Shown here piece after piece: positions 15,446 to 23,665 of a stretch of 35,267 nt of DNA. Both the position numbers and the translations under genes were made by a program. The notes beneath the pieces were generated by a model. The model saw only the letters and a list, made by a program, of their open reading frames with translations. It searched no databases and was not told the origin of the DNA. The first letter of the stretch is position 1. Each line of letters begins with the position of its first letter. This DNA comes from Hymenobacter lapidarius. GTDB lineage: Bacteria; Bacteroidota; Bacteroidia; Cytophagales; Hymenobacteraceae. Location of the stretch: the NCBI RefSeq assembly GCF_001816145.1, contig NZ_MDZB01000106.1, positions 1 to 35,267 of the forward strand, written 5' to 3'.

Positions 15446-16267
15446 CTAGTCGCGGGCCGGCAGCACCAGCACCGGAACAGGGCTTTGCTCCAGGAGCTGC
15501 GCCGTGATGCTGCGGTGGAATAGGCTGCCCAGCAGGCTGTGGCGCCGGGCCACCACCACCAGCATATCGGCCCGCTGGCCCACGGCTTCCGCCAGGATGC
15601 CGGCCGCCACGTCGGGGGCGTGGCGCAGATGCAGCCCGTTGAGCGGCATGGCCGGTCCCACGTCGTGGATGCGGATGGTGCTGAGCACGGCGCTAGGGTC
15701 GGGGCGGGACGTTGCGCTTTCGGTTATGCAAACAACCTCCAGCGCGGTCTTCGGACTGGCCAGCAGCTGGCGCACCAGGTCCGGGAGCGGGTGCAGGTCA
15801 AAGGGCTGCCCGTCCACGGCCAGCAGCAGCCGACGGGGCGGCACCACCTCCGAGGCGGCGGCCGGCACCACCAGCACCGGGCAGAGCGCCTGTTCCAGCA
15901 GCTGCTGGGCCACGCCGGCGACTACTTCCACGGGCTGCTCGGCCACGCCGGGCTGGCCCAGCACCAGCAGCTGGCCCTGGTGCGCCCGCACGGTCTGGCG
16001 CACGGCATCGGGGAAAAATTCTTCCGATACGACGAGTTCCGGGGGCACCGGCTGGGCGCTGGCCAGCTGCGCCAGTTCCCGCCGCTGGTGCTGCTTGTTC
16101 CACTCGGTGCGCGGGCTGCCCTTTTCGCCGGGGCCGCGCAGGCCATCGTGGCACACGTGCAGCAGCACCACGCGGGCCTGCTGCGCGGCGGCCAGGCCGG
16201 TGGTGTAGGCCAGGGCCCGCGGAGAAACGGCAAAAAAATCGGTGAGGATAATGAAAGATGGGGTCAT
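15446..16267 (-). CDS. Universal stress protein, tandem-domain (type A')
   Basis: 273 residues, two Usp halves. Half 1 begins MTPSFIILTDFFAVSPRALA with VVLLHVCHDG and ends CPVLVVPAAAS. Half 2 starts RRLLLAVDGQPFDLHPLPDL and ends ADMLVVVARRHSLLGSLFHR then PVPVLVLPARD. As in the other type A proteins, the glycine-rich ATP loop is replaced by ARRHSLLGSLFHRS. It is cytoplasmic with no signal peptide. It lies 37 bp downstream of the type A USP at 16304, with which it shares most motifs, so a tandem duplication is likely. Both are probably in the P3 operon. Confidence 0.9.
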   Translation of the reverse strand: MTPSFIILTDFFAVSPRALAYTTGLAAAQQARVVLLHVCHDGLRGPGEKGSPRTEWNKQHQRRELAQLASAQPVPPELVVSEEFFPDAVRQTVRAHQGQLLVLGQPGVAEQPVEVVAGVAQQLLEQALCPVLVVPAAASEVVPPRRLLLAVDGQPFDLHPLPDLVRQLLASPKTALEVVCITESATSRPDPSAVLSTIRIHDVGPAMPLNGLHLRHAPDVAAGILAEAVGQRADMLVVVARRHSLLGSLFHRSITAQLLEQSPVPVLVLPARD

Positions 16268-16303
16268 GGCAAGTACTTGGGCAACAGGGTAAAGTCCGGG
16301 GGG

Positions 16304-17122
16304 CTAATCTTCGGCGGGCAGCAGCAGCACCGGAATGGGGCTGCGCTCCAGGAGCTGGGCCGTGACGCTGCGATGAAACAGGCTGCCCAGCAGGCTGTGG
16401 TGCCGGGCTACTATTACCAGCAGGTCGGCATCCTGCTGGGCGGCTTCGGCCAGCACGCCGCCCACTACCGAGCGGTTATACACTTCGTGGAGCTGGCTGT
16501 GGGGCAGTTCCTCGGTAAGGTCGTTGGCGGCCACGGTGCGGAGCACGGTTTCGGCTCCCAGGCGGGCGTGGCTGTCGTCGGTCACCCGCACCACGGCCAG
16601 CGTGCCTTCCGCCACGCGCAGCAGCTGCCGGAGCACGTCCTGGTGCTGGCGCAGCACGAACGGCTCGCCGTCCACGGCCAGCAGCAGGCGGCGGGGCGGG
16701 AAGGCATCCCAGCCGGGGGCCGGTACCACCAGCAGCGGATAGGGCACTGTGGTGAGCAGGTCCATGGCCGTGCCGGTCATGATTTCCACCGGCGTATCGG
16801 CCCCACCGGGCCGGCCCAGCACCAGCAGCAGGGGGTGGTGGCGGCGCACGGCTTCTTTCACGGCCTCGGGCAGCTCCCGTTCCGACACGTCGACTTGGGT
16901 GGGCACGGGCTGCTCGGCGGCCAGCGTTTGCAGGGCCTGGTCAGTGGTGTGGTCGCTGATGGGCGAGGAAGGGCCGTGGTCGGAGGGGGCCAGCAGCACG
17001 TCGTGCCGGGCGTGCAGGAGCACCAGCTCCGCTTTCAGGGACACCGCCAGCCCGGCGGCGTAGGACAGCGCGCGGTTAGTGACGGCATAAAAATCGGTCA
17101 ATACCACAAGGGGGGAAACCAT
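16304..17122 (-). CDS. Universal stress protein, tandem-domain (type A, left arm)
   Basis: 272 residues: MVSPLVVLTDFYAVTNRALS, LVLLHARHDVLLAP and YPLLVVPAPGWDAFPPRRLL, followed by the second domain with AVDGEPFVLRQHQDVLRQLL and VIVARHHSLLGSLFHRSVTA. It is the left-arm counterpart of the USP at 22777, which begins with nearly the same residues (LVVLTDFFAVTNRALSYAAG) and shares the PPRRLLLAVDG linker. Tandem USPs of this kind are cytoplasmic stress-survival factors; the biochemical activity is unproven. It follows the six-BON protein with a ~300-bp gap. Confidence 0.9.
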   Translation of the reverse strand: MVSPLVVLTDFYAVTNRALSYAAGLAVSLKAELVLLHARHDVLLAPSDHGPSSPISDHTTDQALQTLAAEQPVPTQVDVSERELPEAVKEAVRRHHPLLLVLGRPGGADTPVEIMTGTAMDLLTTVPYPLLVVPAPGWDAFPPRRLLLAVDGEPFVLRQHQDVLRQLLRVAEGTLAVVRVTDDSHARLGAETVLRTVAANDLTEELPHSQLHEVYNRSVVGGVLAEAAQQDADLLVIVARHHSLLGSLFHRSVTAQLLERSPIPVLLLPAED

Positions 17123-17429
17123 AGGAGTAGGAGGAAAAAGTGGGAGAATGGAAAAACCGGCGGGCCGCCAGGCAACGCCGGCTGCGCATCAAGCCGCGGC
17201 AAAGCCCCTCGCGGGTATCGTTCAATGAGGTCCCGCACCTGCTGGCGGCGCGTGAGGTGCTTCGCGGCGCGCTGCCACAGGGTCTGGGTCCGCATTAAAC
17301 CCAGTGTACTCGTACCGCTCCATTACCGTCATGGTCGCGTCGGCGTCCCGCTCGGTTTGCCGGCTGGCCGGGTCCAGGGGCGGCAGAAGTTGGGTCCGGC
17401 CCCACGGCTGGCCGCTCCAGGCGGTGCCG
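17123..17429 (-). other. Gap between BON and USP genes with a doubtful small ORF
   Basis: A minus-strand frame from ATG 17295 reads MRTQTLWQRAAKHLTRRQQV then RDLIERYPRGALPRLDAQPA before running into the USP start. The first half is basic and helix-like, but the frame overlaps the USP and ends in hydrophobic sequence typical of a leader read in frame. An overlapping frame from 17330 (MTVMERYEYTGFNADPDPVA) competes with it. No FNR-type site or clear -7 box is found, so the USPs probably depend on read-through from P3. Confidence 0.3.
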
Positions 17430-18923
17430 CTAGCGGTGCGCATCGACAAGGAGCTCAAGGGGTTCAGGGGCAGTGCTTGCTGCCGGGGCCAGCACGCGCA
17501 GGTGGTTGTTCACGTCGCGGGCGCCGGCCTCGTAGGCGTCGAAGGCGGCCTGCTGCCGTTCCGGCCAGGTATCGACGGTGCCGGTGAGGGTGGCGCGGCC
17601 GTGGCTTACCTGCACTTCTATATCCTGGTCGTGCAGGCCGGCCGACCAGAAATGGCGCTGCCGAATGCGGCCAGCCAGCGCGTGGTCGGGGTCGGGGCCC
17701 GTGGGCCGGGGCTGCGCCGCTCCCGGCCGGCTGGCCGGAAATTCGTCGGGGTGGACTGTCGGCTGCTGCACGTGGTTGGCCACGGCCAGCACACCGCTGG
17801 CCCCGGCCGCCACATCACCCGCCCGCTCGCGCTCAAACGCACTGCCCACCTGCCCGTGCACGGTGGCCTGGCCGTGGCTCACGCTCACGGTGAAATAGAA
17901 GTGCCCCACGTAGGGGTCGCGGGCCAGGGCGGCCAGGATGGTCTGGCGAATGTCGGCATCGGGCACCAGGCGCTTGGGCCTAATCTTCAGCAGATTATGT
18001 ACGTCATGCACGCCCACCACGTGGCGGGCGTCGCGCTCGGCTTCCTGGCGGGCGCGCAGGTTGCTCACCGTGCCGGCCAGCGTCACGCTGCCCTCGTGGG
18101 CCTGCACCAGCGTTTCGGAGCCGCGCACGCGCGGGTTGCGGTGGAGGGCCCCGCGCACGGCGTTGACAATGGCGGCGTCGGCGCGGGGGGCAAATTTCTC
18201 GCGCCGCAGCTCGCTGCCCAGGGCCCAGTAGGCCACGAACAGGTCGCGGGCATCCACGCGCGTGGCCCCGGTCTGGTAGGCGATGGCGATGATGTGGTCC
18301 TTTTCCGTGGCCGTGCCCACCGTGCCTGCCAGGTGCACCACGTGCTCGTGGGTGCGCACTTCCACCAGGGCGCTGTTCACCCGAATGTCCCAGTCGAGCA
18401 GCTCGCGGATTTGGGTGGTGATTTCTTCGTCGGAATTCAGGATTTTGCCCTTCTGAATGGTCAGGCGCTCGGTCACGAAGGTGGTTACGCCCCGCACGCC
18501 TTGCACCACGCGCAGCACCAGCTGCTGCTCAGTCCACGACTGCACCATGCCCGTGAGTGTGACCACGCCCCCGGCCACGGTGCAGTGCACCTGGTAGTCG
18601 CCGGTGGCGGGGTCATCGGCCAGGGCCCCGCACACATCGCGCTGCAAGTCCGCGTCGGGCAGTTCGGGAGTTTGCACGGTCACCGTGCTGGTTACGCCGC
18701 GCACGCCGCGCACGGCCAGGGCAATTTCCTCGGCCCGCTGCCGGGCCAGCAGGTTGTCGGTAAACCCGGTCAGCGTAACCAGGCCCTCGTGCGTGGCCAC
18801 GTCGAGCCAATGCTCGTTCAGGCCTTTTTGGGTGGTAAAGAGCCGTTCGATGGCCGTGGTGATGTCGGCGTCGGCCATGGTTTCGGCGGAGGCGGGTGCG
18901 GCCAGGAGATAGGGCGTAGTCAT
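17430..18923 (-). CDS. Six-BON-domain protein (left arm)
   Basis: 497 residues made of six BON (OsmY-type) repeats of ~65-75 residues. They begin near DADITTAIERLFTTQKGLNE, DADLQRDVCGALADDPATGD, NSDEEITTQIRELLDWDIRV, PRADAAIVNAVRGALHRNPR, DADIRQTILAALARDPYVGH and DPDHALAGRIRQRHFWSAGL. Most contain the G-x-V-x-L-x-G strand core (GLVTLTGFTDN, GVVTLTGMVQS, VVHLAGTVGT, SVTLAGTVSN, RATLTGTVDT). A conserved insert ARDLFVAYWALG follows repeat 3. BON domains are thought to bind phospholipid or act as envelope stress modules. No signal peptide is visible, so the location is uncertain. It is preceded by promoter P3 with a ~37-nt leader. The paralogue at 21032 is collinear over its full length. Confidence 0.9.
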   Translation of the reverse strand: MTTPYLLAAPASAETMADADITTAIERLFTTQKGLNEHWLDVATHEGLVTLTGFTDNLLARQRAEEIALAVRGVRGVTSTVTVQTPELPDADLQRDVCGALADDPATGDYQVHCTVAGGVVTLTGMVQSWTEQQLVLRVVQGVRGVTTFVTERLTIQKGKILNSDEEITTQIRELLDWDIRVNSALVEVRTHEHVVHLAGTVGTATEKDHIIAIAYQTGATRVDARDLFVAYWALGSELRREKFAPRADAAIVNAVRGALHRNPRVRGSETLVQAHEGSVTLAGTVSNLRARQEAERDARHVVGVHDVHNLLKIRPKRLVPDADIRQTILAALARDPYVGHFYFTVSVSHGQATVHGQVGSAFERERAGDVAAGASGVLAVANHVQQPTVHPDEFPASRPGAAQPRPTGPDPDHALAGRIRQRHFWSAGLHDQDIEVQVSHGRATLTGTVDTWPERQQAAFDAYEAGARDVNNHLRVLAPAASTAPEPLELLVDAHR

Positions 18924-18964
18924 GAGTTGGGGGCTTGATGAGTCAATCGAAAACTGGATTGATG

Positions 18965-19030
18965 CAAAAGTCCGCCCAGGCGGCGGCCCGCCCTATGACC
19001 AGAATTGCCCCGGCGCATGACATTCGTCAA
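18965..19030 (-). promoter_or_regulatory. FNR/CRP-type double-site promoter P3
   Basis: Minus strand: site 1 TTGACGAATGTCAT (19030-19017), site 2 GCAATTCTGGTCAT (19008-18995), -7 box GACTTTTG (18972-18965). Spacing is 22 bp between sites and 29.5 bp to the box. It precedes the left-arm BON gene and begins 32 bp from the 3' end of the lactate permease gene. Confidence 0.78.
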
Positions 19031-19062
19031 ACGAAGAAATGATGAATGCCACACCGCCCGCT

Positions 19063-20523
19063 TTACCCCTCCACCAGCAGCCAGGCCAGGCCCAGCCCGC
19101 CCACCAGCAGCGCCGCCAGCAGCGTGGGAAGCAGGTTGTTGGCCAGCACGGCGCGGTAGTCTTTGATGCCCGCCACCGAGGCCGCCGCGATGATGTTGAA
19201 CAGGCAGATGGCGTTGCCCAGCGAGGCGCCGGCCATTTGCAGGGCCAGCACCCCGGTCAGGGGCAGGCCCAGGGCCGTGGCCGCCTGCTGCTGCGAGGCC
19301 CCGAACACCACGTTGGAAATGGTGGTGCTGCCCGTGATGAAGGTGCCCATCACCCCGATGAAGGGGGCCGCCACCGGGTAGGCCGGCCCCAGCCGGCTCA
19401 GCAGCGTGGCCAGGTAGGCCACCATGGACGGCTGTCCGCCCTCGCCAGAGTACACCATGAGCTGCGCGATGGCCACCGACGGAAACAGCACCACCAGCAC
19501 GCTGCCCATCTTGCCCAGCGGCTCGCGCAGCGGCAGCGAAATGCTTTTTCGGAAATATGCCACGCCCAGTCCCACCACCACAAACGGCAAAAACGGCGAC
19601 TGCAAGGGCCGGATGCTGCCCCCGATGCCCGACCCGAACATATCGGCAAACGCCAGCTCCCAGCTCAGCCAGCTGCGCAGGGGCGGCAGCAGCTTGGGCA
19701 GCAGCAGCAGCAGGGCCAGCGCCGCGTAGGGCAGCCACGGCCGCAAATCGAGCCGGGGAGTGCCGGGCGAGCGCAGATACGGCACGGCCAGCCCCAGCAT
19801 CAGCAGCGCCCCGAACACCGTGGCCAGCTCCGGGGCCAGCGCGGCCAGCGCGCAAAACGGCAGCATGAGCAGCCCGTACAGCACCAGCACCTGCCACCGG
19901 TGCGCCAGCAGCCCCTGCGCCCGGCTCACCAGCCGAAACACGAACCAGAGCACCAGCAGCCCGGCCAGGGTCAGCAGCCCGGCCGCCAGCAGGCCAATCG
20001 TTTTCACGTCGGCAGCGGCCAACCCCAGCGGCCCTTGCAGCCCGGCCGTCAGGGGCGTGCCCACGGCCCCGAACACGGCAAACAACCCGTCGAACAGCAG
20101 CACCACCGACACGGCCAGCACCGCCTCATAGCCCAGCGCCATGAGCATGAGCGGCACAATGGCCCCCGGCGTGCCGAAGCCCGCCACGCCCTCAAAAAAC
20201 GCCGTGAGCCCCAGCGCCAGCAGAAAAAAGCGTACTTCCCGGGCCGGGTGCAGGGCTTCGAGCGAATGCGTCAGCTCCGTAATCAGCCCCGCGCGCTGCA
20301 TCACGGTGTAGAGAAACACCGCCCCGAGCACTGTCAGTAGGATGTTGGCGGTGGCGAGCAGGGCCACCGCCAGGGCTCCCAGGTAGTGCCCGCCATCGGC
20401 TCCCCAATAGAAAAACAGCGCCGTGGTGGCCGCCCACCCCACCCATACCGCCGACTTCACGCCCCTGGTGAGCGACACGGCTACCAGCAACAGAATGGGG
20501 AGCATAGCGAGGAAGGAGTGCAT
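19063..20523 (-). CDS. lldP: L-lactate permease family transporter
   Basis: 486 residues from ATG 20523 (MHSFLAMLPILLLVAVSLTR); the longer ORF reaches into the divergent promoter and is rejected. About 12-14 membrane helices. Family signatures are FFEGVAGFGTPGAIVPLMLM near residue 110 and PFIGVMGTFITGSTTISNVV near residue 390. LctP permeases import lactate or glycolate by proton symport. It is the only transporter in the centre of the island, between the two outward-facing arms and divergent from the copper protein. Its own promoter lies in the 142-bp divergent region, where the FNR-type sites point the other way; no -7 box at the 29.5-bp distance is seen on its side. The gene symbol follows the family, not proven substrate. 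Confidence 0.85.
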   Translation of the reverse strand: MHSFLAMLPILLLVAVSLTRGVKSAVWVGWAATTALFFYWGADGGHYLGALAVALLATANILLTVLGAVFLYTVMQRAGLITELTHSLEALHPAREVRFFLLALGLTAFFEGVAGFGTPGAIVPLMLMALGYEAVLAVSVVLLFDGLFAVFGAVGTPLTAGLQGPLGLAAADVKTIGLLAAGLLTLAGLLVLWFVFRLVSRAQGLLAHRWQVLVLYGLLMLPFCALAALAPELATVFGALLMLGLAVPYLRSPGTPRLDLRPWLPYAALALLLLLPKLLPPLRSWLSWELAFADMFGSGIGGSIRPLQSPFLPFVVVGLGVAYFRKSISLPLREPLGKMGSVLVVLFPSVAIAQLMVYSGEGGQPSMVAYLATLLSRLGPAYPVAAPFIGVMGTFITGSTTISNVVFGASQQQAATALGLPLTGVLALQMAGASLGNAICLFNIIAAASVAGIKDYRAVLANNLLPTLLAALLVGGLGLAWLLVEG

Positions 20524-20568
20524 AAGAGTCTGGGTAATGAGAGCGAAAAAAAAGGAGTGAGCCGGAAT

Positions 20569-20634
20569 TTGACAGATGTCATCTATTACAACGATTATCG
20601 TCATGTGTCGGCGCCCCGCCAGCGGGGACTTTTG
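20569..20634 (+). promoter_or_regulatory. FNR/CRP-type double-site promoter P4
   Basis: Site 1 TTGACAGATGTCAT (20569-20582), site 2 ACGATTATCGTCAT (20591-20604), -7 box GACTTTTG (20627-20634). Spacings are 22 and 29.5 bp. Predicted start near 20639, putting site 2 at about -41.5, and a 27-nt leader before the ATG at 20666. It drives the copper protein and probably the right arm. Confidence 0.8.
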
Positions 20635-20665
20635 CAGGATACTTAGCCAATCCTGCCCCACCGCC

Positions 20666-20968
20666 ATGAACGAGCACACCCAAAGTCAGCTGGACGCCCT
20701 CAACGCCTGCGTGGCCGCCTGCGAGCACTGCGCCGCGGCCTGCCTGCAAGAGCAGGACGTGAACATGATGGCCCGCTGCATCGGCCTGACCCGCGACTGC
20801 GCCGATATCTGCGCACTCACCGCCCGCCTCGTCGCCCGGGGCTCCGACTACGCCGCGCAGCTCGCGCCGGTACGCGCCGCCATCTGCCAGGCCTGCGCCG
20901 ACGAGTGCGGCAGGCACGCCCACCGGCACTGCCAGGAATGCGCCGAAGCCTGCCGCCGCTGCGCCTAG
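20666..20968 (+). CDS. Cys-rich four-helix-bundle copper-binding protein (Csp/DUF326-like)
   Basis: 100 residues with 14 cysteines in helical spacing: ACVAACEHCAAACLQ, ARCIGLTRDCADICALTARL, AICQACADECGRHAHRHCQE and CAEACRRCA. Cys residues at i, i+3/4 and i+7 facing one side of each helix are the mark of the DUF326/Csp copper-storage family, where the bundle interior holds many Cu(I) ions. There is no Tat or Sec signal, so it would be a cytosolic Csp3-type protein. Family length is ~100-130 residues, so it is complete. It is first after promoter P4. Low-oxygen control would fit, since Cu(I) is favoured under reducing conditions (inference). Confidence 0.88.
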   Translation: MNEHTQSQLDALNACVAACEHCAAACLQEQDVNMMARCIGLTRDCADICALTARLVARGSDYAAQLAPVRAAICQACADECGRHAHRHCQECAEACRRCA

Positions 20969-20972
20969 TTGC

Positions 20973-20994
20973 GCCCCTGCCATCCGGGGCTTTT
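20973..20994 (+). terminator. Short hairpin with T-tract
   Basis: GCCCC (20973-20977) pairs with GGGGC (20986-20990) across an 8-nt loop and is followed by TTTT. It lies 5 bp after the copper protein stop and 42 bp before the BON gene start. A 5-bp stem is weak, so it may only partly end transcription and lower the expression of the downstream genes relative to the copper protein. Confidence 0.5.
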
Positions 20995-21031
20995 ATATAG
21001 GATTCCTTCCCCCACCTACACTTTTATCGCC

Positions 21032-22537
21032 ATGCACACCGCACATCTTATAGCCCCATCCAATCCGGCCGAACACGTAGTTGACGCCGATATCACGGCC
21101 GCCATTGAAACGCTGCTGGCCACCAAAAAAGGGTTGACTTCGCACCTGATTGCGGTGAGCACCCACGAAGGCTTGGTCAAGCTCACAGGTTACACCGACA
21201 ACCTACTGGCCCGGCAGCGGGCCGAGGAAATCGCCCTGGCCGTGCGCGGCGTGCGCGGCGTAACCAGCACGGTGGCCGTGCGCACCGAAGAGATTGGCGA
21301 CGCCGAGCTGCAGCGCGATGTGTGCGGGGCCCTGGCCGATGACCCTGCTACCGACGACTACCAGGTACACTGCACCGTGGCCGGCGGCGTGGTCACGCTG
21401 TCCGGGCTGGTGCAGTCGTGGGCCGAAAAGCAGCTGGTGCTGCGCGTGCTGCAAAGCGTGCGCGGCGTACGCGCTTTCGTGACCGACCACCTGACCATCC
21501 GCGGGGGCGAAATCCTGAACTCGGACGAGGAAATCACCATCCAGGTCCGGGAACTGCTCGACTGGGACATCCGCGTGAACGGTGCCCTGGTGGAGGTGCG
21601 CACCGCCGACCACGTGGTGCACCTGGCGGGTACGGTGGGCACGGCGGCCGAAAAGGACCGCCTCGTGGCCATTGCCTACCAGACCGGGGCCACGCGCGTG
21701 GATGCCCGCGACCTGTTCGTGGCCTACTGGGCCCTGGGCCGGGCCATCCGCCGCGAGAAATTTTCGCCCAAAGCCGACGACGCCATTGCCGCCGCCGTGC
21801 GCGACACGCTGCGCTTCAACCCCCGGATGCGGGCCTCGGAAACCCTGGTGCAGGTACACGACGGCGTGGTGACGCTGGCCGGCACGGTGAGCAACCTGCG
21901 CGTGAAGCAGGACGCCGAGCAGGACGCGCGCCACGTGGTGGGCGTGGCCCACGTGCACAACCTGCTCAAGGTGCGCCCCGAGCGGCTGGTGCCCGACGAG
22001 GACATTGGTCCGACTGTCGCGGCGGCCCTGGCCCGCGACCCGTACGTGGGCCATTGCGCGGTGCACGTGCAGGTGCACGGCGGCCAGGCCCTGCTCTCGG
22101 GCCAGGTGGACTCGCATTTTGAGCTGGAGCAGGCGGGCGACGTGGCCGCCGGCGTGAGCGGCGTGGTGGACGTGAACAACCGGCTGGAAGTGACCGCCCC
22201 CACCGCCAACGCCGAAGAAGGCTTCATTTCCTCTTTTCTCGGCGAGGATAAGCGAAGCCCGGCAACGCCGGACCCCGACCACGCCCTGGCCGAGCGCATC
22301 CGCGCCCGCTACTGCTGGTCGGCCAGCCTGCACGACCAGGAGGTGGAAGTACGGGTGGAAAATGGCCGGGCCACGCTCACCGGCACCGTGGACACCTGGC
22401 TCGACCGCAAGCACGCCGCCGCCGCCGCCCACGAAGCCGGCGCCCGCGAGGTAAACAACCACCTGCTGGTGCTCAACACCGCGCCCATCCATAAAGAGCA
22501 GCTGGCCGCTGCCGCCGCGCATGAAAGCCTCGCGTAG
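21032..22537 (+). CDS. Six-BON-domain protein (right arm)
   Basis: 501 residues from ATG 21032 (MHTAHLIAPSNPAEHVVDAD); the upstream in-frame start overlaps the hairpin and is rejected. Six BON repeats in the same order as the protein at 17430, with nearly identical blocks (LLARQRAEEIALAVRGVRGV; NSDEEITIQVRELLDWDIRV; GATRVDARDLFVAYWALG). Repeats 5 and 6 are separated by a unique acidic linker (FISSFLGEDKRSPATPDPD). The function is as for the paralogue: probable envelope or lipid-associated stress factor, unproven. It follows the copper protein by 63 bp and is followed by a terminator, then four USP genes on the same strand. Confidence 0.9.
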   Translation: MHTAHLIAPSNPAEHVVDADITAAIETLLATKKGLTSHLIAVSTHEGLVKLTGYTDNLLARQRAEEIALAVRGVRGVTSTVAVRTEEIGDAELQRDVCGALADDPATDDYQVHCTVAGGVVTLSGLVQSWAEKQLVLRVLQSVRGVRAFVTDHLTIRGGEILNSDEEITIQVRELLDWDIRVNGALVEVRTADHVVHLAGTVGTAAEKDRLVAIAYQTGATRVDARDLFVAYWALGRAIRREKFSPKADDAIAAAVRDTLRFNPRMRASETLVQVHDGVVTLAGTVSNLRVKQDAEQDARHVVGVAHVHNLLKVRPERLVPDEDIGPTVAAALARDPYVGHCAVHVQVHGGQALLSGQVDSHFELEQAGDVAAGVSGVVDVNNRLEVTAPTANAEEGFISSFLGEDKRSPATPDPDHALAERIRARYCWSASLHDQEVEVRVENGRATLTGTVDTWLDRKHAAAAAHEAGAREVNNHLLVLNTAPIHKEQLAAAAAHESLA

Positions 22538-22725
22538 CCCGGACAGCCGCCGCGACCGGGGGCAGCACGCCGGCCCTGGTTCTGCCTGGGCAGTGAGTGC
22601 CGCCACCCGGCAAGGGGCCCAGGAAGCGGATGCCGCCATGGCATGGGAAGATTCAAGCCCCGACTATCCGAAGCCAACGACCGCAGTGCCGCTCGTTTCC
22701 ACCCACCTGTATTTCCTGCCTTAAA

Positions 22726-22755
22726 CCGCGCATCTGATTTGCGCGGGCATTTTTT
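22726..22755 (+). terminator. Rho-independent terminator
   Basis: A perfect 7-bp stem CCGCGCA/TGCGCGG (22726-22732 and 22740-22746) with a 7-nt loop is followed by GCATTTTTT. It separates the copper-BON unit from the USP series. The first USP begins 22 bp later with no recognisable promoter between, so either read-through occurs or a USP promoter lies within 22538-22725, where I see no FNR-type site. Confidence 0.7.
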
Positions 22756-22776
22756 CATCATTTCCCCCTGGCTGCC

Positions 22777-23604
22777 ATGACTCCTTCACTTGTTGTTCTG
22801 ACCGATTTTTTTGCCGTCACCAACCGGGCCCTCTCGTATGCGGCGGGGCTGGCCGTGCCGCTCAATGCGCAACTCGTGCTGCTGCACGTGCGCTACGATG
22901 GCATGCCCGTGCCGGAGGGCTACGGTGGGCAGCACACGCCGCGGGGCGAGCGCAAAACCGACCAGGCCCTGCTCAAGCTGGCCGCTGACCAGACCGTGCC
23001 CACCGAAGTGGACGTGGCCCAAGGCTTTCTGCCCGCCGCCCTGACCGAGGCCGTACGCCGCCACCAGCCACTTTTTGTGGTGCTCGGCCGGCACAGCGAC
23101 TCAACCGAATCGGCCGAGCTGTTCACCAGCGTGGTGATGGACGTGCTGCGCCACGCGCCGCACCCGTTGCTGGTGGTGCCCACCGTGGGCTGGGACAAGT
23201 TTCCGCCCCGCCGCCTGCTGCTGGCCGTGGACGGGCAGCCGTTTGCCTTCGCCGACCAGGACCACCAGGAAGTACTGAGCCGCCTGCTGCACGCCACCAA
23301 CGCCACGCTAGACGTGGTGCACGTGACCGACGACGCGCAGGCGCGGCCCGACGACGGAGCCGTGCTGGAAACGGTGCGGGCCAATGACCTCGTGAATGTA
23401 TTGGCCGAAAGCCGGCTGCACGAAGTCTACAGCCCCACCATCGTGGCCGGCGTGCTGGAAGAAGCCGCCCGCCAGGAAGCCGACCTGCTGGTGGTAGTGG
23501 CCCGGCGCCACAGCCTGCTGGGCAGTTTATTCCACAGCAGTGTCACGGCGCAGCTCATTCAGGAAAGCGCCATTCCGGTCCTCGTGCTGCCCGCCGAAGA
23601 CTAA
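22777..23604 (+). CDS. Universal stress protein, tandem-domain (type A, right arm)
   Basis: 275 residues. Half 1: MTPSLVVLTDFFAVTNRALS, LVLLHVRYDGMPVPEG and HPLLVVPTVGWDKFPPRRLL. Half 2: AVDGQPFAFADQDHQEVLSR, LDVVHVTDDAQARPDD and VVVARRHSLLGSLFHSSVTA, ending IPVLVLPAED. The glycine-rich ATP-loop residues are replaced in both halves. It is the right-arm equivalent of 16304, ending in the same PAED. It is first of four same-strand USP genes separated by 61, 97 and 89 bp. Confidence 0.9.
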   Translation: MTPSLVVLTDFFAVTNRALSYAAGLAVPLNAQLVLLHVRYDGMPVPEGYGGQHTPRGERKTDQALLKLAADQTVPTEVDVAQGFLPAALTEAVRRHQPLFVVLGRHSDSTESAELFTSVVMDVLRHAPHPLLVVPTVGWDKFPPRRLLLAVDGQPFAFADQDHQEVLSRLLHATNATLDVVHVTDDAQARPDDGAVLETVRANDLVNVLAESRLHEVYSPTIVAGVLEEAARQEADLLVVVARRHSLLGSLFHSSVTAQLIQESAIPVLVLPAED

Positions 23605-23665
23605 GTACCGGCTGCTGCCCCGCATCGGCCAAGCCTTCCTGCCACTGCCGCTTCACTTCCTCGCC

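Noticed and set aside
15539..17587. 682-codon plus-strand ORF over two USP genes
   Set aside because: It spans two minus-strand USPs and their spacer and has low-complexity HQQ-rich composition, so it is an antisense shadow.
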